A stretch of 64,000 bases of DNA from Hyunsoonleella ulvae. GTDB taxonomy: Bacteria; Bacteroidota; Bacteroidia; Flavobacteriales; Flavobacteriaceae. Under the pieces are notes generated by a model. That model was not told the DNA's origin. It ran no database searches and saw only the letters and a list, made by a program, of their open reading frames with translations. The DNA lies in NCBI RefSeq assembly GCF_016827605.1, contig NZ_JAEPJQ010000005.1, forward strand, positions 186,001 through 250,000. The letters are read 5' to 3'. The translations under genes and the position numbers were made by a program. Below are positions 1 to 8,707 of the stretch, in pieces (position 1 is the stretch's first letter; every line of letters begins with the position of its first letter).

Positions 1-256
1 CAATCTACAAGGTGTTTTTAATGGGGTAGCACCTAATCCTGTTACCAACAGTGAATTGACCAAAACAACAGCTAAAGTGCTAGGCAAACCATTGTTTTTA
101 CCCAATATCCCAAAATTTTTTATAAAACTGATTTTGGGAGAGATGCATATAATTTTGTTTGAGAGTCAGCGAGTAAGTTCAAAAACAATTGTAAATAAAG
201 GCTTTGATTTTAAATTTCATCATTTACAGCCTGCTCTAACCAATCTATTACATTAA
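1..256 (+). CDS. NAD-dependent epimerase, YfcH/TIGR01777 family, C-terminal part
   Basis: This reading frame enters from the left edge (codons from base 2) and ends at TAA 254-256, so only the last 84 residues are present. The visible part has the NGVAPNPVTN segment followed by LGKPLFLPNIPKF and a tail like the DUF1731 domain that closes YfcH/SulA-type short-chain epimerases. Family knowledge: a predicted nucleotide-sugar-epimerase-like oxidoreductase of unknown substrate. It converges on crcB. The TTG at 56 is not the start, because the frame is open to the edge and the upstream codons match the family. Confidence 0.8.
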   Translation, partial: NLQGVFNGVAPNPVTNSELTKTTAKVLGKPLFLPNIPKFFIKLILGEMHIILFESQRVSSKTIVNKGFDFKFHHLQPALTNLLH

Positions 257-334
257 GTGTTTTTTATTGTAGGTTTTCAATAGATGTCTCACTTAAAATG
301 CACTGCTTTAATTTTTTATTTATTATCCACAACC

Positions 335-706
335 TTAAATATACTTTACTATATACATCCCAGCAAAAACAGCTAAAAAACCAATGATAAAACTGGCAAT
401 AGTATAAATGGCAAAACTTGTAAAATCACCGCTTTTTAAAAACAAGTGGTTTTCATAAGCAAATGTAGAGAATGTGGTAAAGCCACCACAAAATCCTGTA
501 GCTAAAAGTAAGGTTTGATTTTGTGAGAGCGTATTATTTTTTGCAGCTAACCCTAAAATAATACCAATTAATAGACTCCCTAGAATATTGGCAGCAAATG
601 TGCCATAGGGAACACCATTTTCTGTACTATTAAAATATTTACCAACAAGAAAACGTAATACACTCCCCAGTCCGCCTCCCAAAAATACTAGTAAGAGTTG
701 TTTCAT
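335..706 (-). CDS. crcB: Fluoride ion channel CrcB/Fluc
   Basis: The 123-residue protein has four hydrophobic segments, the usual size for Fluc. It has the N-terminal GGGLGSVLR motif, the GTFAANILGS segment with the conserved pore Asn, and the diagnostic GFCGGFTTFSTFAYE motif in the third helix. Family role: a dual-topology dimeric channel in the inner membrane that exports fluoride. It starts 5 nt after the stop of the SRPBCC/GyrI-like gene and is probably co-transcribed with it. I see no fluoride riboswitch, which fits its position as the second gene of the unit. Confidence 0.95.
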   Translation of the reverse strand: MKQLLLVFLGGGLGSVLRFLVGKYFNSTENGVPYGTFAANILGSLLIGIILGLAAKNNTLSQNQTLLLATGFCGGFTTFSTFAYENHLFLKSGDFTSFAIYTIASFIIGFLAVFAGMYIVKYI

Positions 707-710
707 TTAC

Positions 711-1730
711 TTATTTTAGAGCAATATAAATTTCAGTCAACCAATCTGCTGGATTAGGATTTTCCATAGGGTCATTGGCGTAGGCTTCTAACATTGGTCC
801 GTTGTCATCGGTTTCCAATCCATGTTCGGATATGTGCGTCATGGATGTTTCCCAGGCTTCCTTTAAATTATTGTAGTTGCCCTTAAGCGTGGTCTTTAGT
901 GCTTTAAAGGGTTTTAATTGCCCTGTGAGAATGCTAGGATCGGTAGTAATTATTTTGCTTGTTGTTGGTACACAACAGGATAACATAACCGTATTATTGG
1001 CTTCATCCCACTTGTGATAGTATGTATATGGCGCCCCAGCTATTTTAATGTTATTTTCCGTAGCATAGGTGCCCAATTTTGGCATCATTTGTTGGATGTG
1101 CTTTGGCATATCAGGAATTTTACAAGATACAGTGTTGTATATGTAAAAACCACCACCATGTTCTGTAATACCATCTACAGTGACACTATACTTTTTCATG
1201 TCGGCTACTAAGATACTGTCCAATTTTTCTAAGCTTCGTTCGTAGTGTGGCCCTATTTGTTTTTCCATACCTCCCATAAGAGTAGAGAACATTTTAAAAC
1301 CAAAACCTAAATCTTTACCAGAAATAGACCATGTTGCTTCTGTAGTACCATCATCATTTGGAGTAAAGTTCCATGTAATGTCTGAGGGAGGGAAATCTGC
1401 AAACTGCATTTCTTGGTGTATAGAGGTATTTGGTATGACCTTAGTTGTTTTCATAGTACCAATACCATCTTTGTCTTCCCACTTATAAGCACCACCAATA
1501 CCAGATGTTTTTTCAGCAAGTGTAATTTTCATATCTGGATCTGCTTCAGCCCATGACGACCAAGCCTCCCAGTTTTTATAATCGTTAACGTTATTATAAA
1601 CCACAGAAGCAGGTGCATTTATGGTTTTTGTACGCGTAACTTCAAAGGAATTAGGCTGTACCGCAATGTAAATTGCCAATCCAATTATTACGATGAGTAG
1701 CAAGAAGAAAATGTACTTTAAAGCTTTCAT
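711..1730 (-). CDS. Membrane-anchored SRPBCC (polyketide cyclase-like) plus GyrI-like effector-binding protein
   Basis: The protein has 339 residues. One N-terminal hydrophobic helix (about 6-28) is followed by an SRPBCC/START-like domain (about 35-180, with INAPASVVYNNVNDYKNWEAW) and a C-terminal GyrI-like small-molecule-binding domain (about 190-338). Family knowledge: both folds hold hydrophobic ligands; no enzyme activity is established. I chose the ATG at 1730 over an in-frame ATG at 1757 because a -7 box, TATATTTG on the minus strand (1755-1762), lies inside the longer version and would put the transcript start near 1748. crcB follows 5 nt downstream. Confidence 0.8.
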   Translation of the reverse strand: MKALKYIFFLLLIVIIGLAIYIAVQPNSFEVTRTKTINAPASVVYNNVNDYKNWEAWSSWAEADPDMKITLAEKTSGIGGAYKWEDKDGIGTMKTTKVIPNTSIHQEMQFADFPPSDITWNFTPNDDGTTEATWSISGKDLGFGFKMFSTLMGGMEKQIGPHYERSLEKLDSILVADMKKYSVTVDGITEHGGGFYIYNTVSCKIPDMPKHIQQMMPKLGTYATENNIKIAGAPYTYYHKWDEANNTVMLSCCVPTTSKIITTDPSILTGQLKPFKALKTTLKGNYNNLKEAWETSMTHISEHGLETDDNGPMLEAYANDPMENPNPADWLTEIYIALK

Positions 1731-1754
1731 TTTAATGTGTTTAGTTTGTAAAAA

Positions 1755-1762
1755 CAAATATA
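1755..1762 (-). promoter_or_regulatory. Bacteroidota -7 promoter box
   Basis: The minus strand reads TATATTTG, a full match to TAnnTTTG, 24 nt before the ATG at 1730. No clear -33 TTTG is seen at the usual spacing. Confidence 0.5.
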
Positions 1763-2066
1763 GTTAAATTTAAAATTTGGAATTATTATTTGTTACATTT
1801 GTTTAGTAAAATGAGGATTTTTTGTAACCTTTTTTTAGTTATTATTGGTTATCCATAACCGGAATGAAATAATCACTTACTTCATTAGAAATATAACAAT
1901 ACACTAAAACATTAAATTAAGAATATAAAATAAAGAAGCTTGTTTGCTTTTATCCTGACTGTTAGACAAACAAGATTTTGATTGCGATCACAGGAATAAC
2001 AAGGCGTCTCATTTATGAGAAGCCTTTCTTGTTTAAATTTTGCATTTCTAAATTAGGCAATATTTT
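1758..2066. other. Intergenic stretch with one hairpin
   Basis: No convincing gene is seen here. The only structure is an imperfect inverted repeat at about 2001-2027 (AAGGCGTCTCAT against ATGAGAAGCCTT) just past the stop of the 2067-3092 gene. It may end that minus-strand transcript, but the T-rich side is on the plus strand, so its use as a terminator is uncertain. Confidence 0.4.
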
Positions 2067-3092
2067 TCAATGCTCTGGTAACTGTTCTTTAATGTAATAT
2101 AGGAGGCTTCCTGATGTATTATTTGGGTGTGACAATACAATATCTTTAATAATATTAGAGTCATTTGAAGTGCCTTGATAACGCACTGTAGCATTTAAAT
2201 TTATATCGGCATTATTATAAGTGTCAAAAAAATACAAATTACTGGTACTGCTATTTCCAGAATCTGCTAGCACAATATCTTTAATGACGTTGATATCATT
2301 ACCAGATCCAAGATATCTTACAGTAGTACCATTATCAGTGTTTCCGCCCCACATTCCTAGAATATCTATAGGCATACCATATGTAGATTGGGCATTAGTA
2401 CCATATGTTATCGGGTTATTAGCATCTGTAAAATCAACTATAGTCGTGACATCTCTTAAAAGGGCAATTACGATATTACTGATTATGGACAAATGGTTGC
2501 GATGTTTTACTACTACAAAATAATCGCCTTCTTCGGTTTCAATTTCTAAATCTGAAATCCCATCAGTATCAACAATATCTCCATCGCGTTGCAAAAGAGC
2601 AGATCTTCCAACGACAACAGATGTATTATCAGTACCGTCTCGCAACTCAATGTACACCCAATCTACAATATTATTATTCTTGCTGCCAGAGCCAAATGTG
2701 CCACCTGTATTAAATACCGAAGCATTACAAGTTAAAGCATCTGCATAAGGACTTGTTACTGGTAGCCAGCCACCAATGCGCAAATCGTCTCGCATTAAGT
2801 TTTCTTCGCCCGCATTAGGCGATAGGGACGCCCCTTGCAAATAGGCAATTGGACTTAATTTTACTGATAGCTTTAATATAGCTTGATGAAACCCTTGAGA
2901 AGCTGTTACTGTTCCGCTTCCCAATGTGGTTACAGCTAACTCACCAACTGTGAACTCTACAGTATTTGTGCCGTTGGATAGGGTAGAGCCAGCAGATCCA
3001 TTGATTTGTCGTTCTACAGATTGCGCAATTACTGTACTTGTGCTCAAAATAAGTAATAATGTTGCAAGTATTATATTGTTGATATTTTTCAT
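2067..3092 (-). CDS. Secreted protein with two C-terminal VRYxGxxND repeats
   Basis: The protein has 341 residues with a clear signal peptide (1-23, ending STVIAQ). A short segment near 25-70 (SVERQINGSAGSTLSNG, TVGELAV) resembles the start of many flavobacterial exported proteins. The C-terminal third holds two copies of a motif, VRYLGSGNDINVIKDIVL and VRYQGTSNDSNIIKDIVL, the second preceded by NADINLNA. This is a dockerin-like, Asp/Asn-rich pattern seen at the ends of Bacteroidota surface proteins. There is no standard T9SS type A tail. It begins 11 nt after the 991-aa gene and is probably its operon partner. The function is unknown; cell-surface localisation is inferred. Confidence 0.75.
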   Translation of the reverse strand: MKNINNIILATLLLILSTSTVIAQSVERQINGSAGSTLSNGTNTVEFTVGELAVTTLGSGTVTASQGFHQAILKLSVKLSPIAYLQGASLSPNAGEENLMRDDLRIGGWLPVTSPYADALTCNASVFNTGGTFGSGSKNNNIVDWVYIELRDGTDNTSVVVGRSALLQRDGDIVDTDGISDLEIETEEGDYFVVVKHRNHLSIISNIVIALLRDVTTIVDFTDANNPITYGTNAQSTYGMPIDILGMWGGNTDNGTTVRYLGSGNDINVIKDIVLADSGNSSTSNLYFFDTYNNADINLNATVRYQGTSNDSNIIKDIVLSHPNNTSGSLLYYIKEQLPEH

Positions 3093-3103
3093 CTTTATAA
3101 ATT

Positions 3104-6079
3104 TTATTTAATAATGAAGGAATGAACTTCTGAAATTATATTATTGGAATTAATACTAATTAAATAGTAACCACTCATCAAGTTTGAAACGTTTAATTTG
3201 AATTTTAAACCGCTTCTATCTTTTTGTTCTAAAATTTCTTTTCCATAAATATCATAAACCTTAACAGATACATTTTTATATCCTTGTGGTAGTTTTATGT
3301 TTAGCACATCTGTTGCGGGATTAGGATATATTTTAAAACTTTCAAAATCCTTACTATCTGTACTTAAGTTTGAAGCTATAACTTCTACAGTTCTTGTGGC
3401 TTGTGATGAATTTCCTGAACTATCTGTAGTATCGTAATAAATATTGTATATACCAATGGCATCCATAAATTCTGAATCGTCTATCATAATTATAGAGCCA
3501 TCATCAGTTGAAGCACCCAACTCTGTATATCCTAACCCTTGTGTAATAATTAGTGGATTGTCACCTAATATTTCTATAACTGGCGGTGTACAATCGATAC
3601 CGTAAGAGGCCACAGCATCTTTTTGTCCCCAATTGACTTGAGAGTAGACGGGATCATCCACTTCTATACATTTAAGTGATGCATTACTATTTATTCTAAA
3701 TTCCGTAATTATCGTATTCGTTCCATTTTTGATGGTAAAGTACTCCAACTGATTTTGCTGCAATCGTACTTGTTCTAACTTTGTGTTGTTTGATAGGTCT
3801 AAAGACGTTAAGTTATTGTCATCTAAACGAAGTCGTCTTAAGTTTGATAGATGAGATACATCTATAGCTGTTAAAGTACAATCCGAACAATATAGTGTGT
3901 TAATATTAGTGTTGTTAGATGTATCCAAACTTGATATCGTATTTGAGCCTAATCGTACATCTGCTAATTGTGTATTGTTAGACACGTCGATACTACTTAG
4001 ATTGTTCCCGTGAAGCCATAAAGTGCTTAAATCAGTTTGAGCAGATACATCAATACTACTAATATTATTTCCATTTAGCATCAAGATTTCCAATGCTGTA
4101 AGCGCAGAAATATTCACACTATTAAGGTTATTTGAACTTGCCCTTAGTTCTATCAACGTAGTAAAGTGCTCAATCCCTTCAATACTGGATAAGCCTTCAT
4201 TTATAATATCTAATTCCTTTACATTTTCAATGTTAGCCTTTGGTACTCTATTATCTCCCACAGCGTCATCATATCCTAAGTCGTTTAAAACCGCTTCAAA
4301 TTCTGAACTTGGAATATCAACATATTCAATGGTACTAATTGTAAATGAGCCAATTTCTTCTGCATCAGTTCCGTCTCCACCACGCGCCCACAAATTGTAA
4401 TCTCCTACTGGTAAATTACCGATAGTAGCAGTTCCTACAGTATCATCAAACGCATAAGGATAAGTACTACCTCCATCTATGCTAAACTGGACTTGGCTTT
4501 GTGAACTAACATCCTCAAAATTTAATACTAAGGATCCTGTAGGAGTTGTATCTTTACCATCAGCATCTGTAACTGTAACTGTAGTATTAAAACTAAATTT
4601 CTTGGTACATCCATAATAATATACATGCATATTGGTTACAGTATCTCCAGAAGGACCTTCACTACTTGCTACGGCTATGATGTTTCCACTATGATTCATG
4701 GCCACTTCATTCCCAAATTCCTCATTTTCTAATTCCCCCAAAATAGCCTCACCCATAGGGTCCCAGTTAGAACCGTTAGCTTTAAATATTTGGACTTTTC
4801 CCTGACGTGTAACAGTACCCGTATGTTTAGGAGCACCTGCTATAATTACAGTGCCATCATAGTTAGTGGCTAACCCGTCTCCCATTCTATCACTAGTTTC
4901 ACCTTCTATTACTGAATTAAATAATACTCTACCCTTATTAGTTGTATCAAAATCTGGTTCCGTAAATCCAACCTTTTTACCATCTTTCGATAACACAACT
5001 TCTGCGCCTCTTCGGCTACGAAGGCTTATCCCTGGAAAATAATATTTTTCTTCCCAATTGGTGCCATTCCAATCATACTGATACACTGCACCTGGTGCGG
5101 TAGTGATAGACCCTAATGAAAATGGCGCACCAAAAAATAGATGTTTTCCATCTTCGGAAAGCGCTACTGAATGTCCATTATTGTTGGGGCTGAAATCTAC
5201 ATCTTTTGGGGCAATACGGTTTCCCAACTGCTCCCAATCAGTACCTACCCATTGGTAAACTATCACTTCTCCTAATTCTATACCATTAAATCCTGAACTT
5301 GGTGCACCTATAGCAATAATAGAACCATCACTACTAAAATCGATATCAAAGCCGAATTCCCCACCAGCTTCTAAACCTGTTAACAGACTTCCTTTTTGAG
5401 CCCAATCGGTGCCATTCCATTCATAGATAAATACTTCTCCTTTAGTTCCTATTTGTGCGGCTCCTACGGCTAAAATTTTACCATTATCAGATAAACGTAC
5501 AGCGCCACCAAATCTACCATAAGTAACGCCAGATAAGGTGCTTCCCATTTGTGTCCACCCGCTTGGTGCCCATTGATACACCTGTGCTTCGCCTTTATCT
5601 CCTTGTCGTGTATTCCCTATGGCTACTATAGTTCCTGAACCATCTAAATCTACCGATTCTGCTTCCCAAGCACCTATTGGACCACCTAATTCTTGCCATC
5701 CCATAACACTACATTCAGCAGGATTTGTTGGTGCAAAAGCAGGATCAATCGTTAACTCTAAAATATATTCTTTGGTACAGCCATCCGCATTGGTTGCTGT
5801 AGTTGAGTACGTCCCCGAAGTGTTATAAGTGGTATCTGTTCGATCCCAATAGTAGTCCGTGTCTGCAAAAATGCGAGTGACTTCGGGTAAGTTATCATAC
5901 ACCGTTAAATGTAAGGTTTCACTACCTGAGGTTACTTTTGTAGAAGACGTATATGTTTCTCCATTAACTGACCAAGTGTAGTCTCCACAACTTAATACAG
6001 AAGTAATGTTTTGTGCTAATGTTAATGTTGTAAAACATTGTAGCATTAGTATGCTTAAGATTTGGGTAATTTTTTTCAT
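3104..6079 (-). CDS. Large secreted T9SS protein with propeller-like repeats, LRRs and an Ig-like domain
   Basis: The protein has 991 residues. In order it shows a signal peptide (1-22), a region about 125-490 of FG-GAP/beta-propeller-like repeats (recurring IVAIGxxR/GEVxVYQWxGTDWxQLG), and a leucine-rich-repeat array about 610-800 with a 20-21-residue period (LxxLxLxxNNLSSIDVSN). A DUF5011-like Ig domain starts at PPVIEILGDNPL, and the type A T9SS sorting tail is the last ~75 residues (FKIYPNPATDVLNIKLPQ). It is exported across the outer membrane and probably anchored or released by the Por machinery. A binding or adhesion role is inferred. Two dispersed repeats lie directly upstream. Confidence 0.9.
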   Translation of the reverse strand: MKKITQILSILMLQCFTTLTLAQNITSVLSCGDYTWSVNGETYTSSTKVTSGSETLHLTVYDNLPEVTRIFADTDYYWDRTDTTYNTSGTYSTTATNADGCTKEYILELTIDPAFAPTNPAECSVMGWQELGGPIGAWEAESVDLDGSGTIVAIGNTRQGDKGEAQVYQWAPSGWTQMGSTLSGVTYGRFGGAVRLSDNGKILAVGAAQIGTKGEVFIYEWNGTDWAQKGSLLTGLEAGGEFGFDIDFSSDGSIIAIGAPSSGFNGIELGEVIVYQWVGTDWEQLGNRIAPKDVDFSPNNNGHSVALSEDGKHLFFGAPFSLGSITTAPGAVYQYDWNGTNWEEKYYFPGISLRSRRGAEVVLSKDGKKVGFTEPDFDTTNKGRVLFNSVIEGETSDRMGDGLATNYDGTVIIAGAPKHTGTVTRQGKVQIFKANGSNWDPMGEAILGELENEEFGNEVAMNHSGNIIAVASSEGPSGDTVTNMHVYYYGCTKKFSFNTTVTVTDADGKDTTPTGSLVLNFEDVSSQSQVQFSIDGGSTYPYAFDDTVGTATIGNLPVGDYNLWARGGDGTDAEEIGSFTISTIEYVDIPSSEFEAVLNDLGYDDAVGDNRVPKANIENVKELDIINEGLSSIEGIEHFTTLIELRASSNNLNSVNISALTALEILMLNGNNISSIDVSAQTDLSTLWLHGNNLSSIDVSNNTQLADVRLGSNTISSLDTSNNTNINTLYCSDCTLTAIDVSHLSNLRRLRLDDNNLTSLDLSNNTKLEQVRLQQNQLEYFTIKNGTNTIITEFRINSNASLKCIEVDDPVYSQVNWGQKDAVASYGIDCTPPVIEILGDNPLIITQGLGYTELGASTDDGSIIMIDDSEFMDAIGIYNIYYDTTDSSGNSSQATRTVEVIASNLSTDSKDFESFKIYPNPATDVLNIKLPQGYKNVSVKVYDIYGKEILEQKDRSGLKFKLNVSNLMSGYYLISINSNNIISEVHSFIIK

Positions 6080-6103
6080 GCTATTTTGGGCTATTTTAAT
6101 AAA

Positions 6104-6136
6104 AAGATTACTTCAGCCTTTTGGCTTCGTAATGAC
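6104..6136. repeat. Small palindromic dispersed-type repeat
   Basis: The sequence contains GCCTTTTGGC inside AGATTACTTC...CGTAATGACG. Such 'GATTACTTC...CGTAATGACG' units are common multicopy intergenic repeats in Flavobacteriaceae. Only one copy is seen in this window, so the assignment rests on recall of the type. Confidence 0.4.
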
Positions 6137-6185
6137 GCCTTAATTGAACTATTTGTTAATTCTATTCTAAACTTATCTTTCTTTT

Positions 6186-6217
6186 CTCCTCCCCATCGGG
6201 GAGGCTGGGAGGGGCTC
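6186..6217. repeat. G/C-rich hairpin repeat
   Basis: CCTCCCCATCGGGGAGG forms a tight hairpin followed by CTGGGAGGGGCTC and a T-run on the plus strand. It is far more G+C-rich than its surroundings, as expected for a dispersed repeat. It lies just downstream of the 6222-7556 stop and may also help stop that transcript. Confidence 0.4.
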
Positions 6218-6221
6218 TTTT

Positions 6222-7556
6222 TTACTCCCACGCCATCCATTCAATATCTAAATCGGTAGTCCAAGTACCGCCATTATTATCAATACGGTATACAGCAATA
6301 GTAGCACTGGTTGTTGCGGTGCTAACCACATTAGCTACATACATTTCTGTGGCCACACCAGATTTTACAGTGATATTGACTTTAGGAACAGCGTTAAACG
6401 TAGTGCCAAATGTGATCGTTGTAGTATTTACGCCTGCTGCACCATCGGTATTATAATCATAAACACCTTCTGCTAGTTTACTTACTTTGGTTCCTCCACC
6501 TAAGGTAAGTCCGTCTCTAATGGTAACATCAGCATTTAAGTTAATATCATCAGTATCAAAAGCTCCTGTGATTAAGGGTGTTGTATCAAACTCATTATCT
6601 ATAACGAGTTGATCATCATCATCTAAATCTTTTCCTGCGCCATAACCAATAAATACGTTACCGTCACCTTGTGCTGATTCTCCAGCAGTATATCCTATAT
6701 GAACATTATAGCTTGCATTACTATCAAAACCTGCTCCAGCACCAACAAATACATTTTGATTTCCTACACCTAAGCCTCCAGGATCTGCAGTACTTCCAGC
6801 ATTATTTCCTACAGCTGTATTTGAGTTTCCTGCGTATTGTAAAGTACTCTGCCCGATGGCAGTATTTCCGCTGCCTGCGATACGCCTACCCGCTCTATTT
6901 CCAATCGCCGTATTGCTGTTAAGATTGCTGTTTATTTCGAATAAAGCCCAATTACCTACAGCTGTGTTTAGTCTGCCAGTATTGTTTCCGTCTAATGTAC
7001 CATCTCCAATGGCAACATTAAAATTAGCATCGCTCATTTCCAAGCGGTCTTTTAGAAATCCATAAGTTCTTCCATCTACTTTTATTGCCAAAGTATCTGC
7101 CGTATTTTCTACCAATTCAATACCTGTATCAGCATCGGTATCTGTAATTCCACTGGTAGTTTCTGCATGTAAGGCATAGGGAACACTGATTAGCTGTTGT
7201 GTGCCAAGTGAGGCGTACGTTCCACCACCAGTAGTATCCACACTAACTTCTAAAAAATAGATACCTGAACTCCAATTGATATCTGAAAAGATATCTGTGG
7301 AATTGCCTTGTCCCACAACGGCTGTAATTAAGCCATTGGCATTGGTAGTCAATTCATGAGTTTCGGTATAGACTACGGTACCCGTAGCACTACCTTGATG
7401 TATTTTAAATTCCGTATTGGCTATACCATTGTTTATAACGTCTCCCGAAGCATTTTTAATCACGGCCTGATAGTTGAATCCTTGTGGTGTTTGTGCTGAA
7501 ATATAGCATATCATTAGGCATAGTATGAGAGTTACTAAATATGTTTTGGTTGTCAT
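6222..7556 (-). CDS. Secreted protein with YadA-like head repeats and C-terminal H-type lectin domain
   Basis: The protein has 444 residues and a signal peptide (1-21). It opens with the common flavobacterial module TPQGFNYQAVIKNASGD...VPYALHAE (about 22-135). Tandem 14-16-residue repeats of the trimeric-autotransporter head type follow (about 175-320: TAVGN, NTAIGNRAG, NVFIGYGAG). The last ~85 residues (YNTDGAAG to IEWMAWE) fit an H-type lectin fold ending in the conserved W-x-A-like strand. There is no T9SS type A tail. The gene lies 39 nt after the 7596-8420 gene on the same strand. A role in surface carbohydrate binding or attachment is inferred. Confidence 0.8.
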   Translation of the reverse strand: MTTKTYLVTLILCLMICYISAQTPQGFNYQAVIKNASGDVINNGIANTEFKIHQGSATGTVVYTETHELTTNANGLITAVVGQGNSTDIFSDINWSSGIYFLEVSVDTTGGGTYASLGTQQLISVPYALHAETTSGITDTDADTGIELVENTADTLAIKVDGRTYGFLKDRLEMSDANFNVAIGDGTLDGNNTGRLNTAVGNWALFEINSNLNSNTAIGNRAGRRIAGSGNTAIGQSTLQYAGNSNTAVGNNAGSTADPGGLGVGNQNVFVGAGAGFDSNASYNVHIGYTAGESAQGDGNVFIGYGAGKDLDDDDQLVIDNEFDTTPLITGAFDTDDINLNADVTIRDGLTLGGGTKVSKLAEGVYDYNTDGAAGVNTTTITFGTTFNAVPKVNITVKSGVATEMYVANVVSTATTSATIAVYRIDNNGGTWTTDLDIEWMAWE

Positions 7557-7595
7557 GGTTTAATAGTTTTAGGGTTAATTAAATGGATTTGTAAA

Positions 7596-8420
7596 TTATT
7601 CTTTTACGACTTTAAATGTTTTAGTATTGTTAAGAGTATCTGAAAGCTTTATAAAATAAACACCGTTGTTTGCGTCTTTTAAGTTGATGGTTTCTAAACT
7701 TGTGGTTTTACGTTCTATAAGTTGTCCTGTAATAGTGTATACTTCAATACTTTCGATAGTAAAATTTGGAGATGCTATATTGATGTAATTTTTAGTAGGG
7801 TTTGGGTGTAGATAGATATCGGTTAGCACCCCATTATCATCAATTGATAAGGTACTAAAACTGATGGTTTTTGCTGTAGGATGGTTTTGCCCAAAATAGT
7901 TTTGTGTACCGTTACCATCTTGAAGGTTAACGTTTAGATACGTCTCATAATAGTTATCAATAACATTAGCATCTGTATTTTCAGCTATTGTAATTTCTCC
8001 AGAATTTGGATTATTACCGTTACCGAGATCGCTTATAATATCAAACAACACCAGTTCTATAGTTTGGCCAGATGTGTGTGTGAAATCATTAGGAATCATA
8101 TCAGTTCGTAATAACTGTACCAAATCTGTTGTGTTACCGTCATACGAGTTTTCTTGGGTATTTGTCCATTCTGTATTTTGAAGTCCAGAATTTCCAGATT
8201 CAAAATTGCCTAAGGAGTATCCAGAAGGAATGTATAATGCAACACCTATATCTGCTGAAGGAGCATCTACAGATTGAGTAAAGTCTGGGGTAGCTATAAG
8301 CGCTATTTGGTAATTGCTAGTTGAAGCGTTTGTACCTCTAAAAGACAAGCTATAGTCATACGTTTGAGAAAAAGACAAACTTGTAATTAAAACTGACAGT
8401 AATAAATAAAGCTGTTTCAT
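7596..8420 (-). CDS. Secreted protein with T9SS type A sorting domain
   Basis: The protein has 274 residues with a signal peptide (1-18, ending TSLSFSQ) and a beta-rich central domain of about 170 residues that I do not recognise. The C-terminal sorting domain starts at IYLHPNPTKNYINI (about residue 200) and ends TFKVVKE. The central domain has weak features of cohesin-like or flavobacterial surface modules but no decisive motif. It is the first large gene of a minus-strand run with 6222-7556. A possible 46-codon gene and a regulated promoter lie upstream at 8469-8689. Confidence 0.8.
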   Translation of the reverse strand: MKQLYLLLSVLITSLSFSQTYDYSLSFRGTNASTSNYQIALIATPDFTQSVDAPSADIGVALYIPSGYSLGNFESGNSGLQNTEWTNTQENSYDGNTTDLVQLLRTDMIPNDFTHTSGQTIELVLFDIISDLGNGNNPNSGEITIAENTDANVIDNYYETYLNVNLQDGNGTQNYFGQNHPTAKTISFSTLSIDDNGVLTDIYLHPNPTKNYINIASPNFTIESIEVYTITGQLIERKTTSLETINLKDANNGVYFIKLSDTLNNTKTFKVVKE

Positions 8421-8468
8421 TGGGATTTGGGGTATTAATTGGTTTTTTGATAGACTTTTAGCTATAGA

Positions 8469-8609
8469 TTAGGTTTTATTTAGCTTAATCTCTTTAGTTT
8501 TTGATGATTTATCATCAACGGTATAATCATATTCTTGTTTTAAAATGGTCTTGGCTCTAGTCATAGGAAAAGGCCAATATTCAAAACATACTTTTAAAAA
8601 TTGTTTCAC
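8469..8609 (-). CDS. Possible small gene, 46 aa, GTG start
   Basis: This frame (VKQFLKVCFEYWPFPMTRAK, ending EIKLNKT) has a protein-like composition, with an aromatic N-terminal third and a charged, Lys-rich tail. It starts 21 nt downstream of a -7 box (TATAATTG, minus strand 8631-8638) that carries the same upstream heptamer pair as the two large regulator genes. It ends 48 nt before the 274-aa secreted gene. I do not recognise a family. An internal ATG would give 31 residues. The alternative is a ~200-nt untranslated leader for 7596-8420. Confidence 0.4.
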   Translation of the reverse strand: MKQFLKVCFEYWPFPMTRAKTILKQEYDYTVDDKSSKTKEIKLNKT

Positions 8610-8670
8610 GGCATATGTATTTTGTCGATACAATTATACCGTTTATCGATTATTAATTCCAAAAAATCAA

Positions 8671-8689
8671 GGGTGCAAATGCGGGGGCA
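8671..8689 (-). promoter_or_regulatory. Tandem GGGTGCA-type operator, third copy
   Basis: The plus strand reads GGGTGCA (8671-8677), N5, then GGGGGCA (8683-8689, one mismatch). A minus-strand promoter sits at 8660-8663 (TTTG) and 8631-8638 (TATAATTG). The distance from motif start to -7 start is 40 bp, as at the two regulator genes. Confidence 0.55.
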
Positions 8690-8707
8690 TGATGTTAAAT
8701 AGCTGTT

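Noticed and set aside
335-710. Fluoride riboswitch for crcB
   Set aside because: crcB is the second gene of its unit, with only 5 nt before it, and no riboswitch core is seen upstream of the first gene.
8421-8468. Terminator between the 46-codon frame and the 274-aa gene
   Set aside because: No hairpin with a T-run is found; the two could be on one transcript.
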